Assembly (NCBI GenBank): GCA_004353515.1
Contig: SMNZ01000002.1
Span: 248,001-312,000, forward strand
Length of the DNA: 64,000 bases
Direction of reading: 5' to 3'
Origin: Alteromonadaceae bacterium M269
GTDB lineage: Bacteria > Pseudomonadota > Gammaproteobacteria > Enterobacterales > Alteromonadaceae
Part shown: positions 48,635-58,880 of the stretch, one piece after another
How the letters are laid out: each line of letters opens with the position of its first letter
Position numbering within the stretch: the first letter of the stretch is position 1
Translations under genes and position numbers: made by a program
The notes under the pieces: model-generated
Seen by the model: the letters and a program-made list of their open reading frames with translations, nothing else
Database searches by the model: none
What the model was told of the DNA's origin: nothing

Positions 48635-48690
48635 TGCGCAAGCGAAAAATATCAAAGCCCGTGACCTTTTTGGAAGCGGGCTTTTTTTTT
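48604..48690 (+). terminator. thr attenuator with alternative pairings
   Basis: Three competing stems are visible. Stem 1:2 is GACCAC (48604-48609) / GTGGTC (48620-48625). Antiterminator 2:3 is GGTCAC (48622-48627) / GTGACC (48661-48666). Terminator 3:4 is AAAGCCCG (48654-48661) / CGGGCTTT (48677-48684), with inner CC/GG, followed by nine or more T. Stalling at the Thr codons would free segment 2 to pair with 3 and let transcription continue into thrA. Confidence 0.92.
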
Positions 48691-48740
48691 GGGTTCGAAT
48701 TGTAAAAATAAAATGAGTGGGCGATGAAGGAGTTGCAATA

Positions 48741-51203
48741 ATGAAGGTGTTAAAGTTTGGTGGTTCATCACTTGCTGATGCAAAACGTTACTTATCAGTA
48801 GCTGATATTTGCGTTAATACGCAAATGAATGAATCTACCGCAGTTGTTCTTTCCGCGCCTAAAGGTGTGACTAACGCACTTTCTTTATTGTGTGAGCAAG
48901 CTGCGCGTAACGAAAGCTATGAAGAGCTACTAGTAAAGTTACAAAGAATGTTGGGCGGCATTGTTGAGGAGCTTGCTGGATCTTTAGAGAACTTCCGCTC
49001 CGACGGGTTAACGGCTTACATTTCCGAAAGACTGGACGAGTTGCAAAAGTCTCTGTCTGGCATTGCTCTTCTAAAAACAGCTCCCGAACCCATTACTGCG
49101 AAACTGTTGAGTATTGGTGAGTATGTCAGTGTTAATATTTTTAGCGAGATTCTGACCGCATTAGGGCATGCCAATCAACTATTAGATCCAGTTGACTATA
49201 TTGTCGCTGAGGGTGATTGGTTAGATAGTGTCGCGGATGTGAGCTTAAGCCGAGCTAAATTTTCAGAGTTAGATCGAGACGACGCTGAAATTATTGTTGT
49301 TCCGGGGTTTGTTGCTGCTAACTTAGAGGGTGAAAAAGTCACGCTAGGGCGTAACGGCTCCGACTACTCAGCGGCAATAGTTGCTGCTTGTTTAGATGCT
49401 GATGCCTGTGAAATATGGACGGATGTAGACGGTGTCTACAATGCAGATCCTAATCAGGTTGATGGCGCTATTCTATTGGATAAGTTGAGTTATCAAGAAG
49501 CAATGGAACTTTCCTATTTTGGCGCGAAAGTTCTGCACCCTAAAACGATTGGTCCTATTGCCCAACACCATATTCCTTGCCTTATTCGAAACACTTTGAA
49601 TCCTTCAGCACCAGGAACGTTGATCAGTAATGAAACGAGTTCAGTCTGGACCAACGTAAAAGGGATATCGCATCTGGAAGAGATTGCCATGTTTAATGTT
49701 GCTGGGCCAGGTATGAAAGGCATGGTCGGTATGGCAAGCCGAATATTTGAAGTTATGTCCAACGGTAATATCTCTATTGTCTTGATTACCCAATCTTCAT
49801 CGGAATATAGCATCAGTTTTTGTGTGCATGATAAAGACGCTGACAAAGCACTTAACTTGTTAGAGGACACTTTCCGGTTGGAGTTAAATAACCAGTTGCT
49901 TGAGCCTGTTGGTCTGAAAAGAGATTTGGCTATCGTCACTTTGGTAGGTGACGGTATGAAGAGAATTAGAGGTTTGGCTGCGAAGTTTTTCGCTTCTTTA
50001 TCCCAAGCTCGAATAAACAATATAGCTATCGCTCAGGGTTCATCTGAACGCTCAATTTCCACAGTCATTGACAGTAATAAGGCAAAAAAAGCGGTGAAAG
50101 TCGTTCATCAGAAGTTCTTTTCTAATTCACATACATTGGACGTTTTCTTGGTTGGCTGTGGCACAGTAGGCAGTGAGCTGCTGACACAAATTCACAAACA
50201 GCAATCATCATTGCTAAATAGAAATATTAAGCTCAATGTTTACGGTGTCGCTAATAGCCGCTCGTTGTTGCTAGAAGATGCAGGAATAGATCTAAGCAAT
50301 GGTTGGGAAGTTAAGTTGGCTGAAGCACAAAATAGCCTGTCACTAGCCTCTCTTAAAAAGTTTGTGGATGCCAATAGTCTCGTTAATCCCGTTATTGTCG
50401 ATTGTACGAGTAACGACAATATAGCAGACCAATATATTGAGTTTTTACGAGCAGGGTTTCATGTCGTTACGCCCAATAAAAAGGCGAACACCAAAGATAT
50501 GGACTACTACAAACAATTACGGGTAGTAGCGCAACAAACAAATCGACAGTTCCTTTATGAGACAAACGTTGGCGCAGGGTTACCCGTTATTGAGAACTTG
50601 CAAAAACTCATATACGCGGGAGACGAGCTGAAAAAGTTTGAAGGGATATTGAGTGGGTCGTTGTCTTTTGTCTTCGGTAAATTAGATGAAGGCCTTAGTA
50701 TTTCTGAAGCAACTAAGGTTGCGAGAGACAATGGCTATACTGAGCCAGATCCAAGAGATGATCTCAGCGGCACTGATGTCGCCAGAAAGCTTTTGATAAT
50801 GGCCAGAGAAGCTAATATCCCTCTTGAGCTTGAGGATATTGAAATAGAGTCTGTGCTGCCTAATGACTTTGACGCGACTGGCTCTATTGAAGATTTTATG
50901 GAGAATTTAACCAAGCTTGATGATTTTTATGCAGAGAAGATCGCAAATGCTAGAGCCAAAGGACATGTTTTGCGTTATGTTGGTGACATTGATAATGGTA
51001 AGTGCAAAGTTTCAATTCAATCAGTAGGTGAAAAACATCCGCTGTATGCGGTTAAAGATGGTGAGAATGCACTAGCTATTTACAGTGAGTATTATCAGCC
51101 AATACCTTTTGTCATTAGAGGTTATGGGGCTGGCGCAGCTGTTACAGCAGCAGGTGTTTTCGCTGATATATTGAGAACAATGCCTTGGAAACAGGATATA
51201 TAG
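48741..51203 (+). CDS. thrA: Bifunctional aspartokinase I / homoserine dehydrogenase I
   Basis: Catalyses the first and third steps from aspartate to threonine. The ATG at 48741 has AAGGAG 8 bases upstream and gives 820 residues, the E. coli ThrA length. Order: aspartokinase domain (KFGGSS at 5-10, [10 protein letters not shown]), two ACT domains that bind threonine (about 310-460), and homoserine dehydrogenase (Rossmann VGCGTVG, then [15 protein letters not shown], and DPRDDLSG). The threonine-inhibited type is inferred from leader and operon. It is the first gene of thrABC. Confidence 0.98.
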   Translation: MKVLKFGGSSLADAKRYLSVADICVNTQMNESTAVVLSAPKGVTNALSLLCEQAARNESYEELLVKLQRMLGGIVEELAGSLENFRSDGLTAYISERLDELQKSLSGIALLKTAPEPITAKLLSIGEYVSVNIFSEILTALGHANQLLDPVDYIVAEGDWLDSVADVSLSRAKFSELDRDDAEIIVVPGFVAANLEGEKVTLGRNGSDYSAAIVAACLDADACEIWTDVDGVYNADPNQVDGAILLDKLSYQEAMELSYFGAKVLHPKTIGPIAQHHIPCLIRNTLNPSAPGTLISNETSSVWTNVKGISHLEEIAMFNVAGPGMKGMVGMASRIFEVMSNGNISIVLITQSSSEYSISFCVHDKDADKALNLLEDTFRLELNNQLLEPVGLKRDLAIVTLVGDGMKRIRGLAAKFFASLSQARINNIAIAQGSSERSISTVIDSNKAKKAVKVVHQKFFSNSHTLDVFLVGCGTVGSELLTQIHKQQSSLLNRNIKLNVYGVANSRSLLLEDAGIDLSNGWEVKLAEAQNSLSLASLKKFVDANSLVNPVIVDCTSNDNIADQYIEFLRAGFHVVTPNKKANTKDMDYYKQLRVVAQQTNRQFLYETNVGAGLPVIENLQKLIYAGDELKKFEGILSGSLSFVFGKLDEGLSISEATKVARDNGYTEPDPRDDLSGTDVARKLLIMAREANIPLELEDIEIESVLPNDFDATGSIEDFMENLTKLDDFYAEKIANARAKGHVLRYVGDIDNGKCKVSIQSVGEKHPLYAVKDGENALAIYSEYYQPIPFVIRGYGAGAAVTAAGVFADILRTMPWKQDI

Positions 51204-52145
51204 ATGACAATACGTGCTTATGCACCGGCATCGATTGGAAATGTTGGTCTAGGTTTCGATATCTTAGGTGCGGCACTTAAGCCGATAGATGGAAGTTTGT
51301 TCGGTGATGAAGTTGAGCTATCTGAAGCTCGTGAGTTTCGTTTGAATGTAAAAGGTAAATTTGCGGATAAGTTGCCTAGTGATGCAAATGAGAATATTGT
51401 TACTCAATGCTATCGAGGCTTCTGTCAGTACATTGAAAAAGTAGGAAAAAGTGTAGGGCAGGTTGAGATGACGCTGACCAAATCATTACCTATCGGTAGT
51501 GGTTTGGGAAGCAGTGCGAGCTCAATTGTTGCAACACTCAACGGCCTTAATAAGCTTTTTGGTGAGCCGCTGAATAAACATGAACTTCTATTACTCATGG
51601 GGGAATTAGAAGGCAAAATAAGTGGTAGCGTTCACTATGACAATGTTGCACCTAGTTACTTAGGTGGTTTGACTTTAATGACTGGTAACGAAGAAACTGT
51701 CGCGTCCAATTTGCCTGTTTTTGACGACTGGTATTGGCTGGTTTGTTACTCTGGAATTAGTGTTTCTACCTCTGCTGCGCGTGAGATTTTGCCATCAGAT
51801 TATAGTATGGCGACAGCGTTGACATTTGGTCGGCAACTGGCGGTGTTTACCGATGCGTTGCACAGAGGGGATCGAAAGCAAGCTGCGGCAGTAATGAATG
51901 ATGTTATAGCTGAAGCTCATCGCAAGTCTTTGCTTCCTGGTTTTGATGAAGCCAAGCAATTTGCTTTGCAAAATGGCGCTTCGGCATTTGGAATTTCTGG
52001 CTCTGGGCCCACAGTATTTTGTGTTGGAGAAGATCTTGAACACATGAAGAATATTGAATCTTGGCTCCAAGAGCACTATGTACAAAATGAGTTTGGTTTT
52101 AGCCATATTTGTGTGTTGGACACACAGGGCTCAACGATTAACTAA
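51204..52145 (+). CDS. thrB: Homoserine kinase ThrB
   Basis: GHMP kinase that phosphorylates homoserine. The 313-residue protein has the phosphate-binding motif LPIGSGLGSSASS (95-107) and the C-terminal GISGSGPTVF. Its ATG directly abuts the thrA stop, indicating tight translational coupling. It is followed by an unusually long gap before thrC. Confidence 0.97.
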   Translation: MTIRAYAPASIGNVGLGFDILGAALKPIDGSLFGDEVELSEAREFRLNVKGKFADKLPSDANENIVTQCYRGFCQYIEKVGKSVGQVEMTLTKSLPIGSGLGSSASSIVATLNGLNKLFGEPLNKHELLLLMGELEGKISGSVHYDNVAPSYLGGLTLMTGNEETVASNLPVFDDWYWLVCYSGISVSTSAAREILPSDYSMATALTFGRQLAVFTDALHRGDRKQAAAVMNDVIAEAHRKSLLPGFDEAKQFALQNGASAFGISGSGPTVFCVGEDLEHMKNIESWLQEHYVQNEFGFSHICVLDTQGSTIN

Positions 52146-52377
52146 GCTCAAAAGAATAAATTGAATCGGTAAGCATAAATTGCGGTGCAACCGAAATCAT
52201 TGGAAATGTACGAAGGCTGAAGATAAATGACTCTCGTGAAATACAAGGTGTATTTCATTGTCCACATGAACTTAGCTAGATTTAGCGATTGTGGTGGAGT
52301 CATGCAGCCAATAAACAAGCATTTTCGAAGATGGCAGGTATAGTTGCTTATCTAAGCAGTACACAAGGTATTTGTTA
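52146..52377 (+). other. thrB-thrC spacer with a hairpin
   Basis: A 232-base spacer; in E. coli these two genes nearly touch. It contains a perfect 8-base stem TGAAATAC (52237-52244) / GTATTTCA (52250-52257) with loop AAGGT and no T run. A 38-codon open frame, 52227-52343 (starting MTLVKYKV), runs through it but has a poor ribosome site. There is no sign of a terminator, so thrC is probably still in the operon. Confidence 0.55.
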
Positions 52378-53670
52378 GTGAAATTGTTTAATTTGAAAGA
52401 CGAGAAAGAGATCGTCAGTTTTGATCAAGCTGTAAAACAAGGGCTTGGTAAAAATCAGGGATTGTTTTTTCCTTCAGAGCTGAAAGCTTTAGAAAATGTT
52501 AATGACTTATTAGAGCTGCCACTTGTTGAACGCTCACAAGTTATTTTGAAACACCTCATTGGTGATGATCTTACCAATGAGCAGCTTGATAATATCATTC
52601 AAACAGCATTCTCGTTTGACGCCCCTCTAACTAAAGTTGATGACAACCTGTATTGTCTAGAACTGTTCCATGGGCCAACGCTCGCTTTTAAAGATTTTGG
52701 CGGACGATTTATGGCGCAATGTCTTTCAAGTATTGCCCAAGGCGAGAGTATTACAATACTCACAGCAACGTCAGGTGACACTGGGGCTGCTGTTGCTCAT
52801 GCGTTTCATAAGATCCCTGGAATCAATGTCGTTATTCTGTATCCAAAAGGCAAAATAAGCCTGCTGCAAGAGAAACTGTTTACGACTTTGGGTGACAATA
52901 TACATACGGTTGCTATTGACGGTGATTTTGATGATTGCCAGCAGCTGGTTAAGCAATCTTTCGACGATATATCGTTTAAAGAAACACTGCATTTAAATTC
53001 AGCCAACTCAATTAATATAAGCCGTTTGTTAGCTCAAGTTTGTTATTACTTCGAAGCAGTTGCGCAAGTTCCTGAGAGTGAACGTGGTCAGGTTGTTTTT
53101 TCTGTACCCAGTGGTAACTTTGGTAATTTAACAGCGGGTTTGATTGCGAAAACGATTGGCTTACCGGTTAAACGCTTTATTGCCGCAACAAACCTTAATG
53201 ACACCGTCCCTCGTTATCTAAAAACGGGTGAATGGTCACCTAATCCAACACAAGCTACTATGTCTAATGCTATGGATGTTAGTCGCCCTAATAACTGGCC
53301 AAGAGTTGAAGCTTTAATTGATCGTGGCTATTTGTCTAAGGATGTTTTGAGTGGCGATACGATAGACGAAGAGTACACACAAGTAGCAATGAGACAATTA
53401 GCTCAAGCGGGCTATGTCAGTGAACCACACGCAGCTATTGCCTATAAAGCGTTAAAACGACAGTTAAAAGAAGATGAAGTTGGTATCTTTTTAGGAACTG
53501 CTCACCCTGCGAAATTTAGGGATACAGTCGAAAATGTTCTAGGACAGCCTATTAGTTTACCTCAAGCCCTTGCTGAGTGTGCGGGACAAGAAAGTTTTTC
53601 TGTTGACTTGGATAATGACTTCTCAAAGCTTAAAAGCCATATGTTGTCGTTGCTAACTAGCGAATGTTAG
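52378..53670 (+). CDS. thrC: Threonine synthase ThrC
   Basis: PLP enzyme converting O-phosphohomoserine to threonine. The GTG at 52378 is preferred over the TTG two codons earlier because the product then starts [11 protein letters not shown], as in homologues, and AAGG lies 10 bases upstream. It has 430 residues, with PLP lysine K105 in [15 protein letters not shown] and the SGDTGAA motif. Length and motifs match the E. coli type of the enzyme. Confidence 0.97.
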   Translation: MKLFNLKDEKEIVSFDQAVKQGLGKNQGLFFPSELKALENVNDLLELPLVERSQVILKHLIGDDLTNEQLDNIIQTAFSFDAPLTKVDDNLYCLELFHGPTLAFKDFGGRFMAQCLSSIAQGESITILTATSGDTGAAVAHAFHKIPGINVVILYPKGKISLLQEKLFTTLGDNIHTVAIDGDFDDCQQLVKQSFDDISFKETLHLNSANSINISRLLAQVCYYFEAVAQVPESERGQVVFSVPSGNFGNLTAGLIAKTIGLPVKRFIAATNLNDTVPRYLKTGEWSPNPTQATMSNAMDVSRPNNWPRVEALIDRGYLSKDVLSGDTIDEEYTQVAMRQLAQAGYVSEPHAAIAYKALKRQLKEDEVGIFLGTAHPAKFRDTVENVLGQPISLPQALAECAGQESFSVDLDNDFSKLKSHMLSLLTSEC

Positions 53671-53678
53671 AGGAAGTT

Positions 53679-54338
53679 ATGGCGGATTGGTCTGATGTCA
53701 TTGGTGATGAAAAGTCGAAACCGTATTTTCAGGAAATATTACGTTATGTAGAACAACGACGCAGACAAAGGGTAGTAGTTTACCCGCCTGCGCCCGATGT
53801 TTTTAATGCGTTTAAGTTAACGTCGTTCGAACAAACAAAAGTTGTCATCCTTGGACAAGACCCTTATCACGGTCCAAATCAAGCCCATGGACTCTGCTTT
53901 TCAGTGTTAGGCCAAGTTAAGCAGCCTCCTTCATTAGTGAATATCTTCAAGGAGTTGGAAACGGATATTCCTGGTTTTGTCATGCCAACACATGGAAACT
54001 TAACGGGCTGGGCGCAGCAAGGTGTCTTACTGTTGAATACTGTATTAACGGTGGAGCAGGGACAGGCGCATTCTCATGCCAATATTGGTTGGGAGACTTT
54101 CACGGATAGTGTCATTGAAAAGTTAAACGCAAATAAGGAAGGGCTTATCTTTATGCTATGGGGGAGTCATGCACAAAAGAAAGGCGCAAAAATAGACAAA
54201 ACGCGGCATCAGATATTGCGCACAGTACACCCATCACCGCTATCCGCTTATCGAGGATTCTTCGGCTGTAGGCACTTCAGTCAAGCCAACACAATATTAG
54301 CTGAACAGGGACATCCACCTATAAATTGGCAAGTCTAA
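53679..54338 (+). CDS. ung: Uracil-DNA glycosylase
   Basis: Removes uracil from DNA to start base excision repair. The ATG at 53679 with GAGGAAG just upstream gives 219 residues; an earlier ATG at 53664, overlapping thrC, lacks a ribosome site. Catalytic loop GQDPYHG (Asp61), the NTVLTVE uracil-binding stretch and the [16 protein letters not shown]-intercalation loop are all present. It follows thrC closely and may share its transcript. Confidence 0.97.
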   Translation: MADWSDVIGDEKSKPYFQEILRYVEQRRRQRVVVYPPAPDVFNAFKLTSFEQTKVVILGQDPYHGPNQAHGLCFSVLGQVKQPPSLVNIFKELETDIPGFVMPTHGNLTGWAQQGVLLLNTVLTVEQGQAHSHANIGWETFTDSVIEKLNANKEGLIFMLWGSHAQKKGAKIDKTRHQILRTVHPSPLSAYRGFFGCRHFSQANTILAEQGHPPINWQV

Positions 54339-54365
54339 TTTAAATACTGATAGAGCAATAAAAGC

Positions 54366-54399
54366 AAAAAGCCCCGATACATGTATCGGGGCTTTCTTT
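54366..54399. terminator. Bidirectional terminator between ung and the DUF3545 gene
   Basis: AAAGCCCCGATAC (54368-54380) pairs perfectly with GTATCGGGGCTTT (54383-54395). A run of A precedes and T-rich sequence follows, so it can act on both strands. Confidence 0.93.
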
Positions 54400-54401
54400 G
54401 A

Positions 54402-54578
54402 TTACCTGTCTAAGCTTGTTAGTTCTAAATCATCGAAGAGTGCAAAGTCTTCTAATTCTTTTCTCAATCTATGGCGGTCTTGTATTTCCTCTATTTCACG
54501 CCAACGAAGTTTCTTACTTCTACTTTTTGTTGTATTGCTTTTTGTGTCTATTGAGGACATTAAGTCTGACTTATCCAC
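54402..54578 (-). CDS. Small DUF3545 family protein
   Basis: A 58-residue protein read on the minus strand from the GTG at 54578 (AGGAG 8 bases upstream) to the TAA at 54402. It is charged throughout: a Ser/Lys-rich start, then LRWREIEEIQDRHRLRKELED, given here as about residues 25-45, which is the pattern of DUF3545 proteins of gammaproteobacteria. The function of the family is unknown. An alternative ATG lies six codons in. The shared terminator on its 3' side supports a real transcript. Confidence 0.75.
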   Translation of the reverse strand: MDKSDLMSSIDTKSNTTKSRSKKLRWREIEEIQDRHRLRKELEDFALFDDLELTSLDR

Positions 54579-54967
54579 GCAGATATCTCCTATCTAGGGC
54601 ATGTTGCCAATATGAATAACAATAGCGAGATGCATTGTTTAAGCGCATGTAAACAAATTGTTAACATCTCTTTAGCGTTTATAATCAATGTTGAATTAAC
54701 TGTACAGACTTTTCTCAAAAATTTATGAAATTGCCATGAATTTATCGAACAGAAAGACAGAATTAACGATGATCTGAGATTCATTATCATTTCTTTTGTT
54801 GCATTAATATGAAGCTAAGATGTTGATTTTATGGTTTTTAGAGTAATGGCTATAACAAAGTCCATTTTAATCAGCGGGCTAAGGCAACCTACCCTAGTTA
54901 TTCCAAGTGTTTTTGAATATAATCCGCCAAATTTTTTTAAACCTTATTTGATTTGGAGATTTGGAAA
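54579..54967. other. Divergent region before ndk
   Basis: A 389-base AT-rich gap. A TATAAT at 54918-54923, 45 bases before the ndk ATG, is a likely -10 box with only a weak -35 (TAGTTA at 54895). No other gene or strong repeat was found. Confidence 0.45.
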
Positions 54968-55399
54968 ATGGCTCTTGAACGTACCTTTTCTATCGTAAAG
55001 CCGGACGCAGTTGCTAAAAACGTTATCGGTGCAATATACAATCGTTTCGAAACTGCTGGTCTGCGTATTGTTGCAGCTAAAATGGTTCACCTAAGCAAAG
55101 AACAGGCTGAAGGTTTCTACGCTGAACACAGTGAGCGTCCTTTCTTCGGTGCTTTAGTTGAATTCATGACTTCTGGTCCTGTTATGGTTCAAGTGCTGGA
55201 AGGTGAAAACGCTATCCTTAAAAACCGTGAAATCATGGGTGCAACTAACCCTGCAGAAGCACTTGCTGGTACATTGAGAGCAGACTATGCATCTTCTATT
55301 GATGAGAATGCTTGTCACGGTTCTGATGCTCCTGAATCAGCAGCACGTGAAATTGCGTATTTCTTCACTGATGCGGAACTATGCCCTCGCACAAGATAA
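54968..55399 (+). CDS. ndk: Nucleoside diphosphate kinase
   Basis: Moves the terminal phosphate between nucleoside triphosphates through a phosphohistidine. The ATG at 54968 with GGAG 7 bases upstream gives 143 residues, exactly the E. coli length. Active-site H117 lies in [10 protein letters not shown], and the N-terminal [12 protein letters not shown] is conserved. A terminator follows, so it is a single-gene unit ahead of rlmN, as in many gammaproteobacteria. Confidence 0.98.
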   Translation: MALERTFSIVKPDAVAKNVIGAIYNRFETAGLRIVAAKMVHLSKEQAEGFYAEHSERPFFGALVEFMTSGPVMVQVLEGENAILKNREIMGATNPAEALAGTLRADYASSIDENACHGSDAPESAAREIAYFFTDAELCPRTR

Positions 55400-55415
55400 G
55401 TGCTAACGTCCTGAT

Positions 55416-55446
55416 TAAAAAAGGGAGCATTAGCTCCCTTTTTTAT
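55416..55446 (+). terminator. Rho-independent terminator after ndk
   Basis: AAGGGAGC (55421-55428) pairs with GCTCCCTT (55433-55440), loop ATTA, with further A-T pairs and a T run. Confidence 0.93.
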
Positions 55447-55539
55447 GCACTGAATTTATAGACATTTACAGTATTTTCCTAGCAGCGTAGTGGCAAAAAG
55501 AGATAAACTACCTGCTTGGACATATGAGGTTATCCATCC

Positions 55540-56700
55540 ATGCCTACTCAAGCCGATATTCACTCAAAAGATGCGACTAAAGCATCCAAAGTTAACTTGC
55601 TTAACTTTAATCGAAAAGGCCTACGTGAATATTTTGATTCTATCGGCGAAAAATCCTTCCGTGCCGATCAGGTAATGAAATGGCTTTATCATCACGGCGT
55701 TGATGATGTTGACAAAATGACCAATCTCAACAAAGCCTTGAGAGCCAAACTGAAAGAAAATTGCGTTATCCAAGCGCCTGAAATTGCTTTTCAACAGCAA
55801 GCTACAGATGGAACCATCAAATTTGTAATTCGCCTTGAGGGTGGGCAAGAGGTAGAAACGGTTTGGATACCTGAAGCTGATAGAGCGACACTTTGTGTTT
55901 CTTCTCAGGTCGGCTGTGCGCTTGAATGTACGTTCTGTTCGACAGCGCAGCAGGGGTTTAACCGCAACTTAACCGTTTCTGAAATTATTGGGCAAGTTTG
56001 GCGAGTAGCGACAACACTCGGTTTGTCTAATGACTCATCTAAAAGACCAGTAACTAATGTTGTTATGATGGGAATGGGTGAGCCTTTATTGAATTTGAAA
56101 AACGTTGTACCAGCCATGGATATCATGATGGACGACTATGGTTTTGGGCTTTCGAAGCGTCGAGTGACTTTGAGCACTTCAGGTGTTGTTCCTGCACTGG
56201 ATATGCTGGGTGATCAAATTGATGTTGCTTTAGCAATCTCTCTTCATGCTCCAACAGATGATTTGCGCGATGTCATTGTACCTATCAATAAGAAATACAA
56301 TATCGAAGCCTTTTTAGCGGGCGTTAGGCGTTATTTGTCTAAATCTAACGCTAATCAAGGGCGAGTTACTGTTGAATATGTCATGCTCAAAGGCATCAAT
56401 GATAGCCATGAGCAAGCACATCAACTCGCACAAGTGATGAAAGATACACCTTGTAAGATTAACCTAATTCCGTTTAATCCTTATCCCGGTTCACCTTATA
56501 CCTGTACTAGTAATTCACAGATAGACAGGTTCGCTAAAATTCTAATGAGCTATGACCTAACCGTTATTGTACGCAAAACCCGAGGCGACGATATCGATGC
56601 GGCTTGTGGCCAGCTCGTTGGTGATGTTGTTGATAGAACTAAGCGTATGTTGAAAAAACAGGTGAAGGGCGAGCAAATTTCAGTAAAAATGGCCAAATAA
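55540..56700 (+). CDS. rlmN: 23S rRNA (A2503-C2) / tRNA methyltransferase RlmN
   Basis: Radical SAM enzyme that methylates A2503 of 23S rRNA and A37 of some tRNAs. The 386-residue protein has the cluster cysteines C126, C130 and C133 (CALECTFC) and the methyl-carrying cysteine C356 in DDIDAACGQ, all within one residue of the E. coli numbers. The gene starts the conserved run rlmN-pilW-rodZ-ispG-hisS. Confidence 0.97.
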   Translation: MPTQADIHSKDATKASKVNLLNFNRKGLREYFDSIGEKSFRADQVMKWLYHHGVDDVDKMTNLNKALRAKLKENCVIQAPEIAFQQQATDGTIKFVIRLEGGQEVETVWIPEADRATLCVSSQVGCALECTFCSTAQQGFNRNLTVSEIIGQVWRVATTLGLSNDSSKRPVTNVVMMGMGEPLLNLKNVVPAMDIMMDDYGFGLSKRRVTLSTSGVVPALDMLGDQIDVALAISLHAPTDDLRDVIVPINKKYNIEAFLAGVRRYLSKSNANQGRVTVEYVMLKGINDSHEQAHQLAQVMKDTPCKINLIPFNPYPGSPYTCTSNSQIDRFAKILMSYDLTVIVRKTRGDDIDAACGQLVGDVVDRTKRMLKKQVKGEQISVKMAK

Positions 56701-56711
56701 CCCGAAAACTG

Positions 56712-57824
56712 ATGATGTCGATGAATAGCGTTAAATATTTTTGTCTTATTGCAGTTGTACTTTGGCTTACTGCTTGTGCGAGTGGTAGTAATGTCGATGG
56801 CGTTGGGCCAGGAGAGTTTGACGAAGAAAAGGCAGCTAAAACACGCATTTCGTTAGGATTGAACTACCTTAAAAGTGGCAACTACAGCCAAGCAAAATTT
56901 AACCTAGACAAAGCACTACAGTTTGCTCCTCATATAGCCGATGCTCACTATAGCTTGGCTTACTATTATCAAGTTGTAGGTGAAGTTGAGTTAGCAGAGG
57001 ACGCATACAAAGAAGCAATTAGTCGTGACCGTACTAATGCTGATATTGCAAATAGTTACGGTGCTTTCTTATGTCAACAAGGTGACTACGCTAAAGCCAA
57101 GCGTTATTTTCTTTCGGCGGTAAGAACAACCTCTTACAACAATGTAGCTGAAACCTATGAAAATCTTGCTATCTGTAGCCAAACACAAGAAAAATATGAA
57201 GATGCTGTTGTGTATCTGAGTAGCGCTATCAATCATCAACCTAGACGAGCTAAAAGTTTACGCTTGATGACTGAGCTATTAGTTAAAACAGAACAGTGGC
57301 CTCAAGCAAAAACTTACCTTCAACGCTATGATCGTGTCAGTCGAGTCTCCCCAGAAAGCTTATGGCTTTGGGTGCAAATTGAAGACGGGTTGAATAACCG
57401 AGAAGGTGCGGAAGGCTATGGTAATATTATGCTGCAAATGTTTCCTGGTCATGAACTGACAAAATCTTTTTTGGCACTTGAACGTTCAGAGCCTGAACCT
57501 GTCAAAGCTAGCAAGCCTGAATTGAAGATTGTCCGTAAAGAGAGTGTCTCTCAGCCTGAAAAGCCACAAGTTATTGCCGAAACAGCAGAGGTAAATCCCG
57601 AAGAGGCAGTTCCTGATACGAAAGATAGAACTAAGGATGTGGTAGAAGACGAAGTTCTTTATCACACCGTGGCCGCGGGTGAGAACCTTTACCGAATATC
57701 CATAAAATATAATGTCAAAATGCAGCGCATAATAGAGTGGAATGGACTTGCAAGTGCGTCCTCCATTTACGCAGGCAAGAAGTTGCGTGTTTCCCCGCTG
57801 CCCCTAAATATCAAAGAGCAATGA
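56712..57824 (+). CDS. pilW: Type IV pilus lipoprotein PilW/PilF with C-terminal LysM domain
   Basis: Outer membrane lipoprotein that helps PilQ secretin assembly. It has a lipoprotein signal (lipobox LTAC, Cys22), then TPR repeats (about 45-245; for example GLNYLKSGNYSQAKFNLDKAL as its first unit), an acidic Pro/Glu/Lys linker, and a LysM domain at about 316-362 (YHTVAAGENLYRISIKYNV). The usual PilF is about 250 residues and ends after the TPRs; this has 370. LysM would bind peptidoglycan. Three candidate ATGs (56712, 56715, 56721) are close together. Located 12 bases after rlmN. Confidence 0.9.
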   Translation: MMSMNSVKYFCLIAVVLWLTACASGSNVDGVGPGEFDEEKAAKTRISLGLNYLKSGNYSQAKFNLDKALQFAPHIADAHYSLAYYYQVVGEVELAEDAYKEAISRDRTNADIANSYGAFLCQQGDYAKAKRYFLSAVRTTSYNNVAETYENLAICSQTQEKYEDAVVYLSSAINHQPRRAKSLRLMTELLVKTEQWPQAKTYLQRYDRVSRVSPESLWLWVQIEDGLNNREGAEGYGNIMLQMFPGHELTKSFLALERSEPEPVKASKPELKIVRKESVSQPEKPQVIAETAEVNPEEAVPDTKDRTKDVVEDEVLYHTVAAGENLYRISIKYNVKMQRIIEWNGLASASSIYAGKKLRVSPLPLNIKEQ

Positions 57825-57831
57825 GTGCAAA

Positions 57832-58878
57832 ATGAGTGATAAAGAGCCGATAGTAGAAGAGCCAACTTTACCAACGCCAGGACAGATATTAAAAGAAGCG
57901 AGAATTGGTAAAGGACTGAGTGTCGAACAAGTTGCCAATAAAATTAATTTACGTGCCCACAATATTGAAGCTATTGAACAAGATAAAGATGACGGCAACC
58001 TTTCCGTTACTTTTACTCGAGGGTATCTAAAGCTGTACGCAAAATTCGTTGATGTTAATGAAGACGAAGTACTTCAAGCTTTTGAGCGCATCAACTCTGC
58101 AACTAAAGAACCGGCTAAGCTTCAAAGTTTCTCTCGCCGAGTCGCTAAACAAACCAGCGATGCTCGTTTGATGATGCTTACTTACGCGATTATCGGCATT
58201 GTCATTGCGCTTTCGGTTGTTTGGTGGTTGCAACAATCTAATGATAGCAGCGTATCGCAACTATCCACTTCATTCACTACGCAAACGGCGCAAGTATCAA
58301 ATACACCCGCGAACACGGCGCAAAATAGTCAGCCAGAAGTTCAACAGGCGCCGACATCATCAGCTCAAGCAGATCTAACCGATACGCAACTCGACGATTC
58401 AATTAATTTGACTGAGAGTGACAATGTGTTTTCTGAAGAAACCAGCGCTGCACTGACACAAGTCGCTGAGACCGTTGATAGATTGAACGAAGGCGATAAT
58501 GGAGTGTTAGAACAAGAGTTGGAAGCTCCTGTTAGTGATATAACGGACAATGCTCAAACGACCACTAATAATGCAGAAAGTGAAGTGGTACAAATAGAAA
58601 ACACAGCGGGTACTACAGAAAGTTTTGGCCCGCCTGTGGAACTTATTTTTGAGTTTTCAGAAGACTGTTGGATGAACTTGGTTGATGCCACCGGAGAGGC
58701 TATTGCTTACGGTGTTAAGGTTGCTGGTCGTGTTATGACAGTATCAGGTGTTCCTCCATTCGAGGTTACGCTAGGTGCACCTCAAGCGGTGCAGATTAGT
58801 ATGGCCGGTGAGCCTATCGATATGAGTCGATTCCCTGCTGGTAGAACGGCACGATTTGAATTGCCAATTCAGGAGTAA
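57832..58878 (+). CDS. rodZ: Cytoskeleton protein RodZ
   Basis: Membrane protein that links MreB to the cell elongation machinery. The 348-residue protein has a cytoplasmic helix-turn-helix (about 15-80), a basic juxtamembrane stretch, one membrane segment (about 114-132), a Ser/Thr/Gln-rich periplasmic linker and a C-terminal beta domain (DUF4115; [15 protein letters not shown]). It is 7 bases after pilW and ends 2 bases before ispG, so the three are cotranscribed. Confidence 0.95.
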   Translation: MSDKEPIVEEPTLPTPGQILKEARIGKGLSVEQVANKINLRAHNIEAIEQDKDDGNLSVTFTRGYLKLYAKFVDVNEDEVLQAFERINSATKEPAKLQSFSRRVAKQTSDARLMMLTYAIIGIVIALSVVWWLQQSNDSSVSQLSTSFTTQTAQVSNTPANTAQNSQPEVQQAPTSSAQADLTDTQLDDSINLTESDNVFSEETSAALTQVAETVDRLNEGDNGVLEQELEAPVSDITDNAQTTTNNAESEVVQIENTAGTTESFGPPVELIFEFSEDCWMNLVDATGEAIAYGVKVAGRVMTVSGVPPFEVTLGAPQAVQISMAGEPIDMSRFPAGRTARFELPIQE

Positions 58879-58880
58879 AG

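Noticed and set aside
48691-48700. GGGTTCGAATT as a tRNA T-loop
   Set aside because: No acceptor, D or anticodon arms in the surrounding sequence; it is the tail of the thr attenuator.
54398-54619. Plus-strand 73-codon frame after ung
   Set aside because: Overlaps the terminator end and is the shadow of the DUF3545 gene on the minus strand.
54766-54792. Fur-box-like sequence around GAGATTCATTATCATT
   Set aside because: Only about 12 of 19 consensus positions match, all in one half, and no iron-related gene is adjacent.
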